DNA of 11,186 bases, taken from NCBI GenBank assembly GCA_035623615.1, contig DASPTB010000107.1, forward strand, positions 1-11,186. The letters are read 5' to 3'. The notes under the pieces are model-generated. The model saw nothing but the letters and a program-made list of their open reading frames with translations, did no database searches and was not told the origin of the DNA. This document shows positions 1-6,000 of the stretch, piece after piece. The first letter of the stretch is position 1; each line of letters opens with the position of its first letter. This stretch comes from DASPTB01 sp035623615. GTDB taxonomy: Bacteria > Actinomycetota > UBA4738. The position numbers and the translations under genes were made by a program.

Positions 1-1119
1 GCGGTGCTGTCGGGCAACCGGAACTTCGAAGGCCGGATCCACCCGCAGGTCCGGGCCTCCTACCTCGCGTCGCCGCCGCTCTGCGTCGCCTACGCGCTCG
101 CCGGCCGCGTCGACGTCGACCTGACGAAGGACCCCGTCGGAACCGCGCCCGGGGGCGAGCCGGTGTTCCTGAAAGACCTGTGGCCGTCGCCGGACGAGGT
201 CCGGGAGGCGATCGTCGCCGCGATCTCACCAGACCAGTTCGACCGGGAGTACGCCCGCATCTTCGACGGGGACGAGCACTGGGCCGCGATGTCGGCGCCC
301 ACCGGCGCGATGTACGACTGGGACGAGGAGTCGACGTACGTGCGCGAGCCTCCCTTCTTCGCCGCCGCCGGCGACCCGTACGCGATCCCGGTCGCCACGA
401 TGCGGGACGTGGAAGGCGCGCGCATCCTCGTCAAGGTCGGCGACTCGGTGACCACCGACCACATCTCGCCGGCAGGCTCGATCAAGGCCGACTCGCCGGC
501 GGGCCAGTGGCTGCAGGAGCACGGGGTCAAGACCGGTGAGTTCAACTCCTACGGCGCCCGTCGCGGCAACCACGAGGTGATGATGCGGGGGACGTTCGCC
601 AACATCCGGCTGCGCAACGAGCTCGCTCCCGGGACCGAGGGCCCGTGGACGACGCACCTGCCGTCGGGCGAGCGGATGAGCATCTTCGACGCGGCCGTGC
701 GCTACCGGGCCGACGGCGTCGCGCTCGCCGTGCTGGCGGGGAAGGAGTACGGTTCGGGCTCGTCGCGGGACTGGGCCGCGAAGGGACCGTCGCTCCTCGG
801 CGTCCGCTTCGTGATCGCCGAGAGCTATGAACGCATCCACCGGTCGAACCTCGTCGGGATGGGAATCCTTCCGCTGCAGTACCGGGAGGGCGAGAACGCG
901 GAGACGCTCGGGCTCACCGGGAGCGAGGAGCTCGCGGTCCGGGGCCTGACCGGGGGGTTCGAGCCTCGGGCGGAGCTGACCGTGGAAGTCACTCGCCGCG
1001 ACGGCACGCGCGCGACTTTCCAGGCGGTGGCGCGCGTGGACGAGCCCGCCGAGCTCGAGTACTTCCGCGCGGGCGGGATCCTCCAGATGGTGCTCGACCA
1101 GGTGCTCGCCTCGAGCTGA
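1..1119 (+). CDS. acnA: Aconitate hydratase, C-terminal part (5' end cut by window edge)
   Basis: Catalyses citrate-isocitrate isomerisation in the cytosolic TCA cycle. About 372 C-terminal residues are visible of a family length near 900, so the cluster-ligating cysteines of the first three domains lie off the left edge. The visible part opens with LSGNRNFEGRIHP, which in this family follows the last 4Fe-4S cysteine region. It continues into the swivel domain with GDSVTTDHISPAGSI, FNSYGARRGNHEVM, GTFANIRLRN, the active-site GSGSSRDWAAKG segment and IHRSNLVGMGILPL. These are hallmark aconitase substrate-binding motifs, including the SSR serine/arginine pair. The reading frame is open from base 1, so the gene enters from outside and no start is visible. 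It ends in TGA (1117-1119) and is followed by hairpins. AcnA rather than AcnB is chosen because AcnB has the swivel domain near its N-terminus. No defect is seen. Confidence 0.96.
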   Translation, partial: AVLSGNRNFEGRIHPQVRASYLASPPLCVAYALAGRVDVDLTKDPVGTAPGGEPVFLKDLWPSPDEVREAIVAAISPDQFDREYARIFDGDEHWAAMSAPTGAMYDWDEESTYVREPPFFAAAGDPYAIPVATMRDVEGARILVKVGDSVTTDHISPAGSIKADSPAGQWLQEHGVKTGEFNSYGARRGNHEVMMRGTFANIRLRNELAPGTEGPWTTHLPSGERMSIFDAAVRYRADGVALAVLAGKEYGSGSSRDWAAKGPSLLGVRFVIAESYERIHRSNLVGMGILPLQYREGENAETLGLTGSEELAVRGLTGGFEPRAELTVEVTRRDGTRATFQAVARVDEPAELEYFRAGGILQMVLDQVLASS

Positions 1120-1153
1120 ACGCGGCCAACACCCCTCCTGGCGACGAGGGGAT

Positions 1154-1192
1154 GACGAGGGCGCGCCCCCCTTCGGGGGGCGCGCCCTCGTC
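1154..1192. terminator. Strong hairpin between convergent genes (bidirectional terminator)
   Basis: A perfect 18-bp stem (1154-1171 pairing with 1175-1192) closes on a TTC loop and is almost pure GC at its centre. It lies 34 nt after the aconitase stop. A smaller hairpin, 6 bp with an 8-nt loop (1132-1137 with 1146-1151), precedes it. No T-tract follows on either strand; T-less hairpins of this kind are common in high-GC actinobacteria. Because the flanking genes converge, it probably ends transcription from both sides. The hairpin is directly visible; the terminator role is inferred. Confidence 0.8.
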
Positions 1193-1195
1193 CGT

Positions 1196-1219
1196 TCGGC
1201 CCGGGGGGGAGGGGGCCGA
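1196..1219 (-). terminator. Hairpin just after the small minus-strand gene
   Basis: A 7-bp inverted repeat (1196-1202 TCGGCCC with 1213-1219 GGGCCGA) encloses a purine-only loop on the plus strand. On the minus strand it starts 5 nt after the TAA stop of the small membrane protein gene, so it may be that gene's first terminator, with the larger hairpin at 1154-1192 behind it. There is no T-tract, so the assignment is tentative. Confidence 0.4.
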
Positions 1220-1224
1220 GCTCC

Positions 1225-1413
1225 TTACGCGGCCGCCGGGAAGGGCGCTCCCTGCTGCTCGGGCGCGGCGAGCGCCGCCGCCGGCTGCCCGGGCGCCGGC
1301 CCGATCTCGGGCGGCTCCCGCAGGATCCAGGCGTAGCCGGCCGCGGCGAGCCCCCCCAGGGCCGCCGCGATTCCCGCGAACATCAGCCAATCGGCCGTCG
1401 ATGCTGCAAACAT
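1225..1413 (-). CDS. Small single-helix membrane protein of unknown function (62 aa)
   Basis: I do not recognise this family. The start is ATG at 1413-1411, chosen because AAGGAG (1426-1421, minus strand) sits 7 nt upstream; an in-frame ATG nine codons earlier at 1440 has no comparable ribosome site. The 62-residue product starts MFAASTADW. It then has one hydrophobic segment at about residues 10-30, rich in Ala, Gly and Leu and ending YAWILREPP. The tail is flexible and rich in Pro, Ala and Gln. The likely topology is a single membrane anchor with the charged boundary REPPE just after the helix. The gene converges on the aconitase gene and diverges from purA. It could be a small membrane stress protein or subunit; nothing in the sequence decides this. 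A chance open frame in GC-rich DNA is the alternative, but the good ribosome site and real transmembrane segment argue against it. Confidence 0.6.
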   Translation of the reverse strand: MFAASTADWLMFAGIAAALGGLAAAGYAWILREPPEIGPAPGQPAAALAAPEQQGAPFPAAA

Positions 1414-1420
1414 TGGTCCG

Positions 1421-1426
1421 CTCCTT
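1421..1426 (-). promoter_or_regulatory. Ribosome binding site AAGGAG deciding the start of the small gene
   Basis: AAGGAG on the minus strand, 7 nt before ATG 1413. It is one of the best Shine-Dalgarno matches in the window and selects the 62-residue form over the 71-residue form. Its last two bases fall inside the 10-bp inverted repeat 1413-1422/1457-1466. Confidence 0.7.
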
Positions 1427-1468
1427 CCTCTCGTCCGCATCCGTGCGCACCAGCAAAGCGGACCAACG

Positions 1469-1482
1469 TGAGCGGTCGCTCA
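1469..1482. promoter_or_regulatory. TetR-type palindrome (candidate operator)
   Basis: TGAGCGGTCGCTCA is a perfect 6-bp inverted repeat with a 2-bp centre. TGAGCG-N2-CGCTCA-like palindromes are typical operators of TetR-family repressors in actinobacteria. It lies 55 bp upstream of the small membrane gene start and 100 bp upstream of purA, so the small gene is the more likely target. No TetR gene is in the window. Confidence 0.4.
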
Positions 1483-1531
1483 AGCGAACGTTGGAGCGGG
1501 ATCAGAATCCGGCGACGATCGCGTTCTCGCG

Positions 1532-1541
1532 GGTCGCGACC
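1532..1541. repeat. 10-bp perfect palindrome upstream of purA
   Basis: GGTCGCGACC is fully self-complementary and lies about 40 bp upstream of the proposed purA start, just above the weak -35 region. It could bind a regulator of the purine cluster, but 10-bp palindromes of G and C arise readily by chance in such DNA. Confidence 0.2.
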
Positions 1542-1547
1542 GCCCGA

Positions 1548-1576
1548 TTCGGGTCCGGGATCCGTCCCGATAGAAT
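1548..1576 (+). promoter_or_regulatory. purA promoter with leaderless spacing
   Basis: TAGAAT (1571-1576) matches the sigma-A -10 pattern TANNNT and stands out in GC-rich DNA. A weak -35 (TTCGGG, 1548-1553) lies 17 bp upstream. Transcription starting about 7 nt after the -10 box would begin at or next to G1583, the first base of the GTG start of purA. No Shine-Dalgarno sequence lies in the few bases between. This fits a leaderless message for purA and probably the whole cluster. Confidence 0.55.
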
Positions 1577-1582
1577 CCGACC

Positions 1583-2860
1583 GTGCCGGTCACGATTCTC
1601 GTCGGAACGCAGTGGGGGGACGAGGGCAAGGGGAAGGCGACCGATCTCCTGGCTCGGGAGTCCGACCTCGTGGTTCGCTGTCAGGGCGGCAACAACGCCG
1701 GGCACACGATCCTGGCGGGCGACACCCTGCTGAAGCTCCGGCTCGTGCCCTCGGGCGTCCTGTATCCGCACGTCACGCCCGTGATCGGCGACGGCGTGGT
1801 CGTGGACCCCGAGATCCTGCTGGAGGAGATGGACGCACTCGCGGCCCAGGGGATCGACACGTCCCGGCTCGTCGTCTCGGGGAACGCCCACCTGACGATG
1901 CCGTATCACCGCGAGCTGGACCGCGTCACCGAACGGTGGCTCGGGAAGTCGCAGCTCGGGACCACGAAGCGCGGGATCGGACCGACGTACTCCGACAAGG
2001 CCGCCCGGATCGGGCTGCGCGTCCAGGACCTCACCGACCCCAAGATCTTTCGCCAGAAGCTGGACGTGGCGCTCAAGGAGAAGAACCAGGTCCTCACCAA
2101 GGTCTACAACCGGCTTCCGCTCGACGCGTCGGCGATCACGCACGACTACATGGCGATGGGCGAGCGGCTCGCGCCCCACATCCGCGACTCGAGCGCGCTC
2201 CTGCATCAGGCGCTTCGGGACGGCAGACGCCTGATGCTCGAAGGCGCGCAGGGGACGCTGCTCGACATCGACCACGGCACGTACCCGTTCGTCACGTCGT
2301 CGAGCACGGTGGCCGGCGGGATCCTTGCCGGCGCCGGCCTGGGCCCGAAGGACGTGGACCGGGTGATCGGCGTGGCGAAGGCGTACGTGACGCGCGTCGG
2401 CGCCGGGCCCTTCCCGACGGAGGACCAGGGTCCTTCCGGGCGCCACATGGGAGAGGTCGGCCGCGAGTTCGGGACCGTCACCGGGCGCCCGCGCCGCTGC
2501 GGGTGGTTCGACGCGGTGCTGCTGCGCTACGCGCTCCGTCTGAACAGCCTCACCGAGCTGTTCGTCACGAAGCTCGACGTGCTCTCCGGTCTCTCCGAGC
2601 TGAAGCTCTGCGTCGCGTACCGTTCTGAGGAGGGGACGTTCGAGGACTTCCCGCCGCACCAATCGATCGTCCACCACGCCGAGCCGGTGTACGAGGAGCT
2701 GGAGGGATGGTCCGAGGACGTGACCGGCGCGTCGCGCGCCGAGGACCTGCCCGGCGCGGCGCGCAAGTACCTCGACCGCATCGCCGACGTGTCGGGCATC
2801 CCCGTGCGGTGGGTCTCGATCGGCCCGGACCGCGACCGAACGCTCGAGCTGCCGGCATGA
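1583..2860 (+). CDS. purA: Adenylosuccinate synthase
   Basis: Joins IMP and aspartate with GTP to give adenylosuccinate, the first step from IMP to AMP. The product has 425 residues, the normal length. It opens with the diagnostic GTQWGDEGKGK (residues 8-18), holding the catalytic Asp13 and the phosphate-binding loop. Then come NNAGHT (37-42) with catalytic His41, TTKRGIGPTYSDKA (128-141) for IMP binding, EGAQGTLLDIDHGTYPFVTS, AYVTRVGAGPFPTE, TVTGRPRRCGWFD and TKLDVLSG. Near the end is the guanine-binding region WVSIGPDRDRT. The GTG start at 1583 is chosen because conserved sequence begins at once (PVTILVGTQWG) and a -10 box is spaced for leaderless transcription. It heads the purine cluster, and purD follows 13 nt after its stop. 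In many bacteria purA stands alone, so its position here is mildly unusual. Confidence 0.97.
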   Translation: MPVTILVGTQWGDEGKGKATDLLARESDLVVRCQGGNNAGHTILAGDTLLKLRLVPSGVLYPHVTPVIGDGVVVDPEILLEEMDALAAQGIDTSRLVVSGNAHLTMPYHRELDRVTERWLGKSQLGTTKRGIGPTYSDKAARIGLRVQDLTDPKIFRQKLDVALKEKNQVLTKVYNRLPLDASAITHDYMAMGERLAPHIRDSSALLHQALRDGRRLMLEGAQGTLLDIDHGTYPFVTSSSTVAGGILAGAGLGPKDVDRVIGVAKAYVTRVGAGPFPTEDQGPSGRHMGEVGREFGTVTGRPRRCGWFDAVLLRYALRLNSLTELFVTKLDVLSGLSELKLCVAYRSEEGTFEDFPPHQSIVHHAEPVYEELEGWSEDVTGASRAEDLPGAARKYLDRIADVSGIPVRWVSIGPDRDRTLELPA

Positions 2861-2873
2861 ACGGGAGCGCGCC

Positions 2874-4151
2874 GTGAGGGTCCTGGTGGTCGGCGCGGGC
2901 GGGCGCGAGCACGCGCTCTGCGGGGCGCTGACGAGAAGTCCGGCGGTCGACCGAATCTACGCGGCGCCGGGCAACGCCGGGATCGCAGAGATCGCCACGC
3001 TCGAGCACCTGTCGGTCGGCGACATCCCGGGAATCGCCGAGTTCGCGGAACGGGAGTCGATCGACCTCACCGTCGTGGGGCCGGAGATGCCGCTCGTCGC
3101 TGGCCTCGTCGACGAGATGCTCGACCGTGGTCTCGCCGTGTTCGGTCCCACCAGGGACGGGGCCATGATCGAGGGGTCGAAGGCGTGGGCGCGCGAGCTG
3201 TGCGCCCGCCACGGCATTCCCGGGGCGGCGTTCGGTCAGTTCACCGACCCGAAGGAGGCCGTGGAGTTCCTCGACCGGCTCTCGCCGCCGTACGTGGTCA
3301 AGGCCGACGGCGTCGCCGCCGGAAAGGGCGTCACGATCGCCGAGGATCGCGCCGCGGCCGAGAAAGCCATCACCGACTCCCTGGTCGAACGCGTCTTCGG
3401 CGACTCGGGCGCTCGCGTGATCCTGGAGGAGTTCCTCACCGGGACGGAGGTGTCCGCCTTCGCGCTCACGGACGGGAAGACGGTCCTGCCGCTCTCGACC
3501 GCACAGGACTACAAGCGCGCCTTCGACGGCGACCGCGGCCCGAACACCGGCGGCATGGGAGCCTACTCGCCGGTCCCGTTCGTGGACGAGCTGCTGACCG
3601 AGCGCATCGACGAGACGATCCTTCGCGCGACGGTCGCAGCGATGGAACAGGAGGGCGTGCGCTACCGCGGCGTCCTCTACGCGGGCCTGATGCTGACCGA
3701 GGACGGCCCCAAGGTGCTCGAGTTCAACGCCCGGTTCGGCGATCCGGAGACGCAGGTCCTCGTTCCACGGCTGGAGTCGAACCTCGGGGAGCTGATGCTG
3801 GCGTGCGTCGAGGGGAACCTCGCCCCGTACCGCGCCACGTGGAAGCCCGAGGCGCGCGTCGGCGTGGTCCTCGCCTCGGATGGGTACCCGGGTCCCCACG
3901 AGACGGGACAGGCGATCGATGGGCTCGATGAGGCGCGCGCCCTCGAGGGCGTCGACCTGTATCACGCCGGCACGGTCCACCGCGACGGTAGAGTGGTGAC
4001 GTCGGGTGGGCGCGTGCTGACCGTGAGCGCCGGGGGGGCGACGCTGGCGGAGGCGCGCGACCGGGCCTACGCGGCGGTGGACCACATCCGGTTCGAGGGG
4101 AAGATGGCGAGGCGGGACATCGCCGAACGGGTGTCGAAGGGAGCCGGGTGA
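2874..4151 (+). CDS. purD: Phosphoribosylamine-glycine ligase (GAR synthetase)
   Basis: Second step of de novo purine synthesis: ATP-dependent joining of 5-phosphoribosylamine and glycine to give GAR. The 425 residues match the monofunctional bacterial enzyme. The N-terminal domain shows VGAGGREHAL (6-15) and YAAPGNAGIA (29-38). The ATP-grasp domain shows GSKAWAREL (101-109), VKADGVAAGKGVT (142-154), LEEFLTGTEVSAFAL, and GPNTGGMGAYSP (222-232). LEFNARFGDPETQ (282-294) carries the metal ligands. The C-terminal domain contains VGVVLASDGYPG. The start is GTG, with GGGAG 8 nt upstream in the short gap after purA; conserved residues begin at MRVLVVGAGG. The TGA stop overlaps the purE start by 4 nt (GTGA), so translation of the two is probably coupled. 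Confidence 0.97.
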   Translation: MRVLVVGAGGREHALCGALTRSPAVDRIYAAPGNAGIAEIATLEHLSVGDIPGIAEFAERESIDLTVVGPEMPLVAGLVDEMLDRGLAVFGPTRDGAMIEGSKAWARELCARHGIPGAAFGQFTDPKEAVEFLDRLSPPYVVKADGVAAGKGVTIAEDRAAAEKAITDSLVERVFGDSGARVILEEFLTGTEVSAFALTDGKTVLPLSTAQDYKRAFDGDRGPNTGGMGAYSPVPFVDELLTERIDETILRATVAAMEQEGVRYRGVLYAGLMLTEDGPKVLEFNARFGDPETQVLVPRLESNLGELMLACVEGNLAPYRATWKPEARVGVVLASDGYPGPHETGQAIDGLDEARALEGVDLYHAGTVHRDGRVVTSGGRVLTVSAGGATLAEARDRAYAAVDHIRFEGKMARRDIAERVSKGAG

Positions 4152-4639
4152 GCGCGATGCGAGAGGCGGGACAGCCGCTGGTGGGGATTCTGGTGGGAAA
4201 CACCAACCACCTTCCCCAGATGCAGCAGGCGGGGGCCATCCTCGAGCGGTTCGGCGTGCCGTTCGAGCTGCGGGTCATGTCGGCGCACCGCAGCCCCGAC
4301 CTCGTGGACGAGTACGCTCGCACGGCCGAGGAGCGGGGGATCGTCACGATCATCTGCGGTGCGGCGGGGTCGGGCTCCGGCGGCCTCGCCGGCGCGGTGG
4401 CCGCAAGGACCGCGCTCCCGGTCATCGGGGTGCCGATCGCCTCCGAGACGCTCGGCGGCGCCGACGCGCTGTACTCGACGGTGCAGATGCCTCGCGGCGT
4501 GCCCGTCGGGACGATGGCGATCAACGGGGCAGTGAACGCCGCCGTCTACGCGGCGCAGATCGTGGCCGTGCTCGATCCCGAGGTGCGGACCCGCATGCAC
4601 GAGTTCAAGGACTCGCTGGACGAGGGGATGCGCGCGTGA
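4148..4639 (+). CDS. purE: PurE-family protein (5-carboxyaminoimidazole ribonucleotide mutase/AIR carboxylase) with atypical active-site motifs
   Basis: By family and position it should make CAIR, either from N5-CAIR (class I, with PurK) or from AIR and CO2 (class II). The 163 residues match class I length. Clear PurE sequence includes FGVPFELRVMSAHRSPDLVDEYA (from about residue 35, with catalytic His47 and Arg48), LPVIGVPIASETLGGADALYSTVQMP, RGVPVGTMAINGAVNAA and AAQI. Two active-site elements deviate. The usual GSxSD loop reads GNTNH (17-21), losing the Ser and Asp that hold the substrate phosphate and ribose. The usual AGGAAHLPG loop reads GAAGSGSGGLAG (71-82), about two residues longer and without its His; its length is nearer the class II AGRSNGL loop. 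The start is GTG 4148 with AAGGGAG just upstream, overlapping purD; ATG 4157 is an alternative. No purK is visible. It may be a divergent active enzyme or a changed paralogue. Confidence 0.85.
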   Translation: MSAMREAGQPLVGILVGNTNHLPQMQQAGAILERFGVPFELRVMSAHRSPDLVDEYARTAEERGIVTIICGAAGSGSGGLAGAVAARTALPVIGVPIASETLGGADALYSTVQMPRGVPVGTMAINGAVNAAVYAAQIVAVLDPEVRTRMHEFKDSLDEGMRA

Positions 4640-4646
4640 TGCCGGC

Positions 4647-5972
4647 GTGATCCCGCGGTACACCCTTCCCGAGATGGCCTCGGTGTGGTCCGAGGAGGCC
4701 AAGCTCGGGCACTGGCTCGACATCGAGGTCCTCGCGGTGCTGGGGTGGGCGCGCATCGGGCGCATCCCCGAGGAGGACGCGGCGGCCGTCCGCGAGCGAG
4801 CGGCCGCCCCGACGCCGGAGCGCGTCGCCGAGATCGAGGCGGTCACCAACCACGACGTCGCGGCCTTCGTCCAGGCGGCGGCCGAGCCGATCGGCGAGGC
4901 CGGGCGGCGCTGGCTGCACTTCGGCCTCACGTCGAGCGACGTGCTCGACACGGCGCTGGCGCTTCAGTTGCGGGACGCGGCCGACATCATCCTCGGCCGG
5001 CTGGACGGGTTGCTCGCGACGGTGCGGCGGCGCGCGCTCGAGCATCGGGACACCATCTGCGTCGGACGAACGCACGGCGTGCACGCCGAGCCGATCACGT
5101 TCGGCCACAAGCTGGCGCTGTGGGCGTTCGAGCTCGACCGCGACCGCGAGCGGCTGCGCCGCGCGCGCGAGGCCGTCAGCGTCGGGAAGCTCTCGGGCGT
5201 CGTCGGCACGTACTCGCAGATCGATCCCCGGGTCGAGGAGTACGTCTGCGGCGAGCTGGGCCTGCGGCCTGCCGAGGTCGCGAGCCAGGTCGTCCAGCGC
5301 GATGTCCACGCCGAATACGTCGCCGCGCTGGCGTTGACGGCAGCCACGCTCGAGAAGATCGCGCTCGAGATCCGTCACCTGGCACGGACCGAGGTGCGCG
5401 AGGTGGAGGAGCCGTTCGGCCGCGGCCAGAAAGGGTCCTCGGCCATGCCGCACAAGCGCAACCCGGTCCTGTGCGAGCGGATCTGCGGACTTGCGCGGGT
5501 CGTTCGTGCGAACGTGCAGGCCGCCCTGGAGGATGTCGCGCTCTGGCACGAGCGCGACATTTCCCACTCCTCGGTGGAACGGGTGATCCTTCCCGACTCC
5601 ACGATCGCCGTCGACTACATGCTGTCGCTCGCAGACCGCGTGGTCGGCGGCATGCGTGTCTTCTCCGACCGGATGCGGGTGAATCTCGACGCGACGGGCG
5701 GGTTGATCTTCTCCCAGGGGGTGCTGCTGGCGCTGGTGGACGCCGGCCTCGACCGGGACGAGGCCTATGAGCTGGTGCAGTCGGCCGCGGCGCGAGGCTG
5801 GGACGAGGATCAGCCGTTCCGCGACGTGCTGTGGGCCGAGATCGAGCCGCGGGGGCTCCTGGACCGGGAGCGGTTCGACGCGCTGTTCGACCCGGAGCCG
5901 TTCGTCCGCCACCTCGACGGGGTGTTCGCGCGCCTCGAGAAGCTGGAGACCCCCGAGATTCCCAAGGACTAG
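4647..5972 (+). CDS. purB: Adenylosuccinate lyase
   Basis: Acts twice in purine synthesis: it releases fumarate from SAICAR to give AICAR, and from adenylosuccinate to give AMP. The 441 residues are normal for the shorter bacterial type. Visible motifs are ITFGHK (150-155), TNHD (67-70), HFGLTSSDVLDT (91-102) and GRTHGVHAEP (140-149) with the conserved histidines. The fumarase/ASL signature GSSAMPHKRNP lies at 263-273 on the flexible catalytic loop, and ERDISHSSVERVILPDS follows. The GTG start at 4647 is inferred from the family-like opening MIPRYTLPEMASVWSEEAKL. It lacks a close Shine-Dalgarno sequence (GAGGGG lies about 20 nt upstream), so it may depend on translation coming through from purE. 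The stop is TAG, unlike the TGA of the other cluster genes. With PurA it supplies the AMP branch. Confidence 0.97.
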   Translation: MIPRYTLPEMASVWSEEAKLGHWLDIEVLAVLGWARIGRIPEEDAAAVRERAAAPTPERVAEIEAVTNHDVAAFVQAAAEPIGEAGRRWLHFGLTSSDVLDTALALQLRDAADIILGRLDGLLATVRRRALEHRDTICVGRTHGVHAEPITFGHKLALWAFELDRDRERLRRAREAVSVGKLSGVVGTYSQIDPRVEEYVCGELGLRPAEVASQVVQRDVHAEYVAALALTAATLEKIALEIRHLARTEVREVEEPFGRGQKGSSAMPHKRNPVLCERICGLARVVRANVQAALEDVALWHERDISHSSVERVILPDSTIAVDYMLSLADRVVGGMRVFSDRMRVNLDATGGLIFSQGVLLALVDAGLDRDEAYELVQSAAARGWDEDQPFRDVLWAEIEPRGLLDRERFDALFDPEPFVRHLDGVFARLEKLETPEIPKD

Positions 5973-5988
5973 AGGCAGAGACAACAGA

Positions 5989-5997
5989 AAGGAAGGA
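5989..5997 (+). promoter_or_regulatory. Doubled AAGGA ribosome binding site of purC
   Basis: AAGGAAGGA contains two overlapping AAGGA cores directly before ATGATG (5998-6003). The first core is 7 nt from ATG 6001 and 4 nt from ATG 5998, favouring 6001. This short A-rich gap after purB is the clearest fresh ribosome entry point inside the cluster. Confidence 0.6.
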
Positions 5998-6000
5998 ATG

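Larger units (their letters stand above)
1413..1494 (-). promoter_or_regulatory. Two mutually exclusive inverted repeats in the leader of the small gene
   Basis: In the minus-strand leader, one 7-bp repeat pairs CCAACGT (1494-1488) with ACGTTGG (1469-1463). A second 10-bp repeat pairs TTGGTCCGCT (1466-1457) with AGCGGACCAA (1422-1413). They share the bases TTGG (1466-1463), so only one can form at a time. The second would cover the end of the Shine-Dalgarno sequence, the spacer and the first base of the start codon. This is the geometry of a leader that switches translation. The repeats are exact; the switching function is inference, and a protein operator is an alternative reading. Confidence 0.35.

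Noticed and set aside
1496..1583. A minus-strand promoter for the small membrane gene
   Set aside because: TTGAGC within the operator resembles a -35 box, but no TANNNT -10 sits at a proper distance, so no promoter is called.
1152..1733. A 193-codon plus-strand frame across the intergenic region into purA
   Set aside because: It starts inside the terminator hairpin, overlaps purA and is almost only Arg/Pro/Ala/Ser; not a plausible protein.
2565..4085. A 506-codon minus-strand frame opposite the end of purA and purD
   Set aside because: Shadow of conserved genes, with no recognisable protein features.
4148..4639. Assigning the purE-like gene as LarB (pyridinium biscarboxylate synthase)
   Set aside because: LarB proteins are longer, with an N-terminal extension before the PurE-like domain; this 163-residue protein sits in a purine cluster and matches PurE along its whole length.
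5767..6000. A possible 77-residue N-terminal extension of PurC
   Set aside because: The stretch lies within purB in another frame, is unlike PurC, and the ribosome site at 5989-5997 sets the real start.
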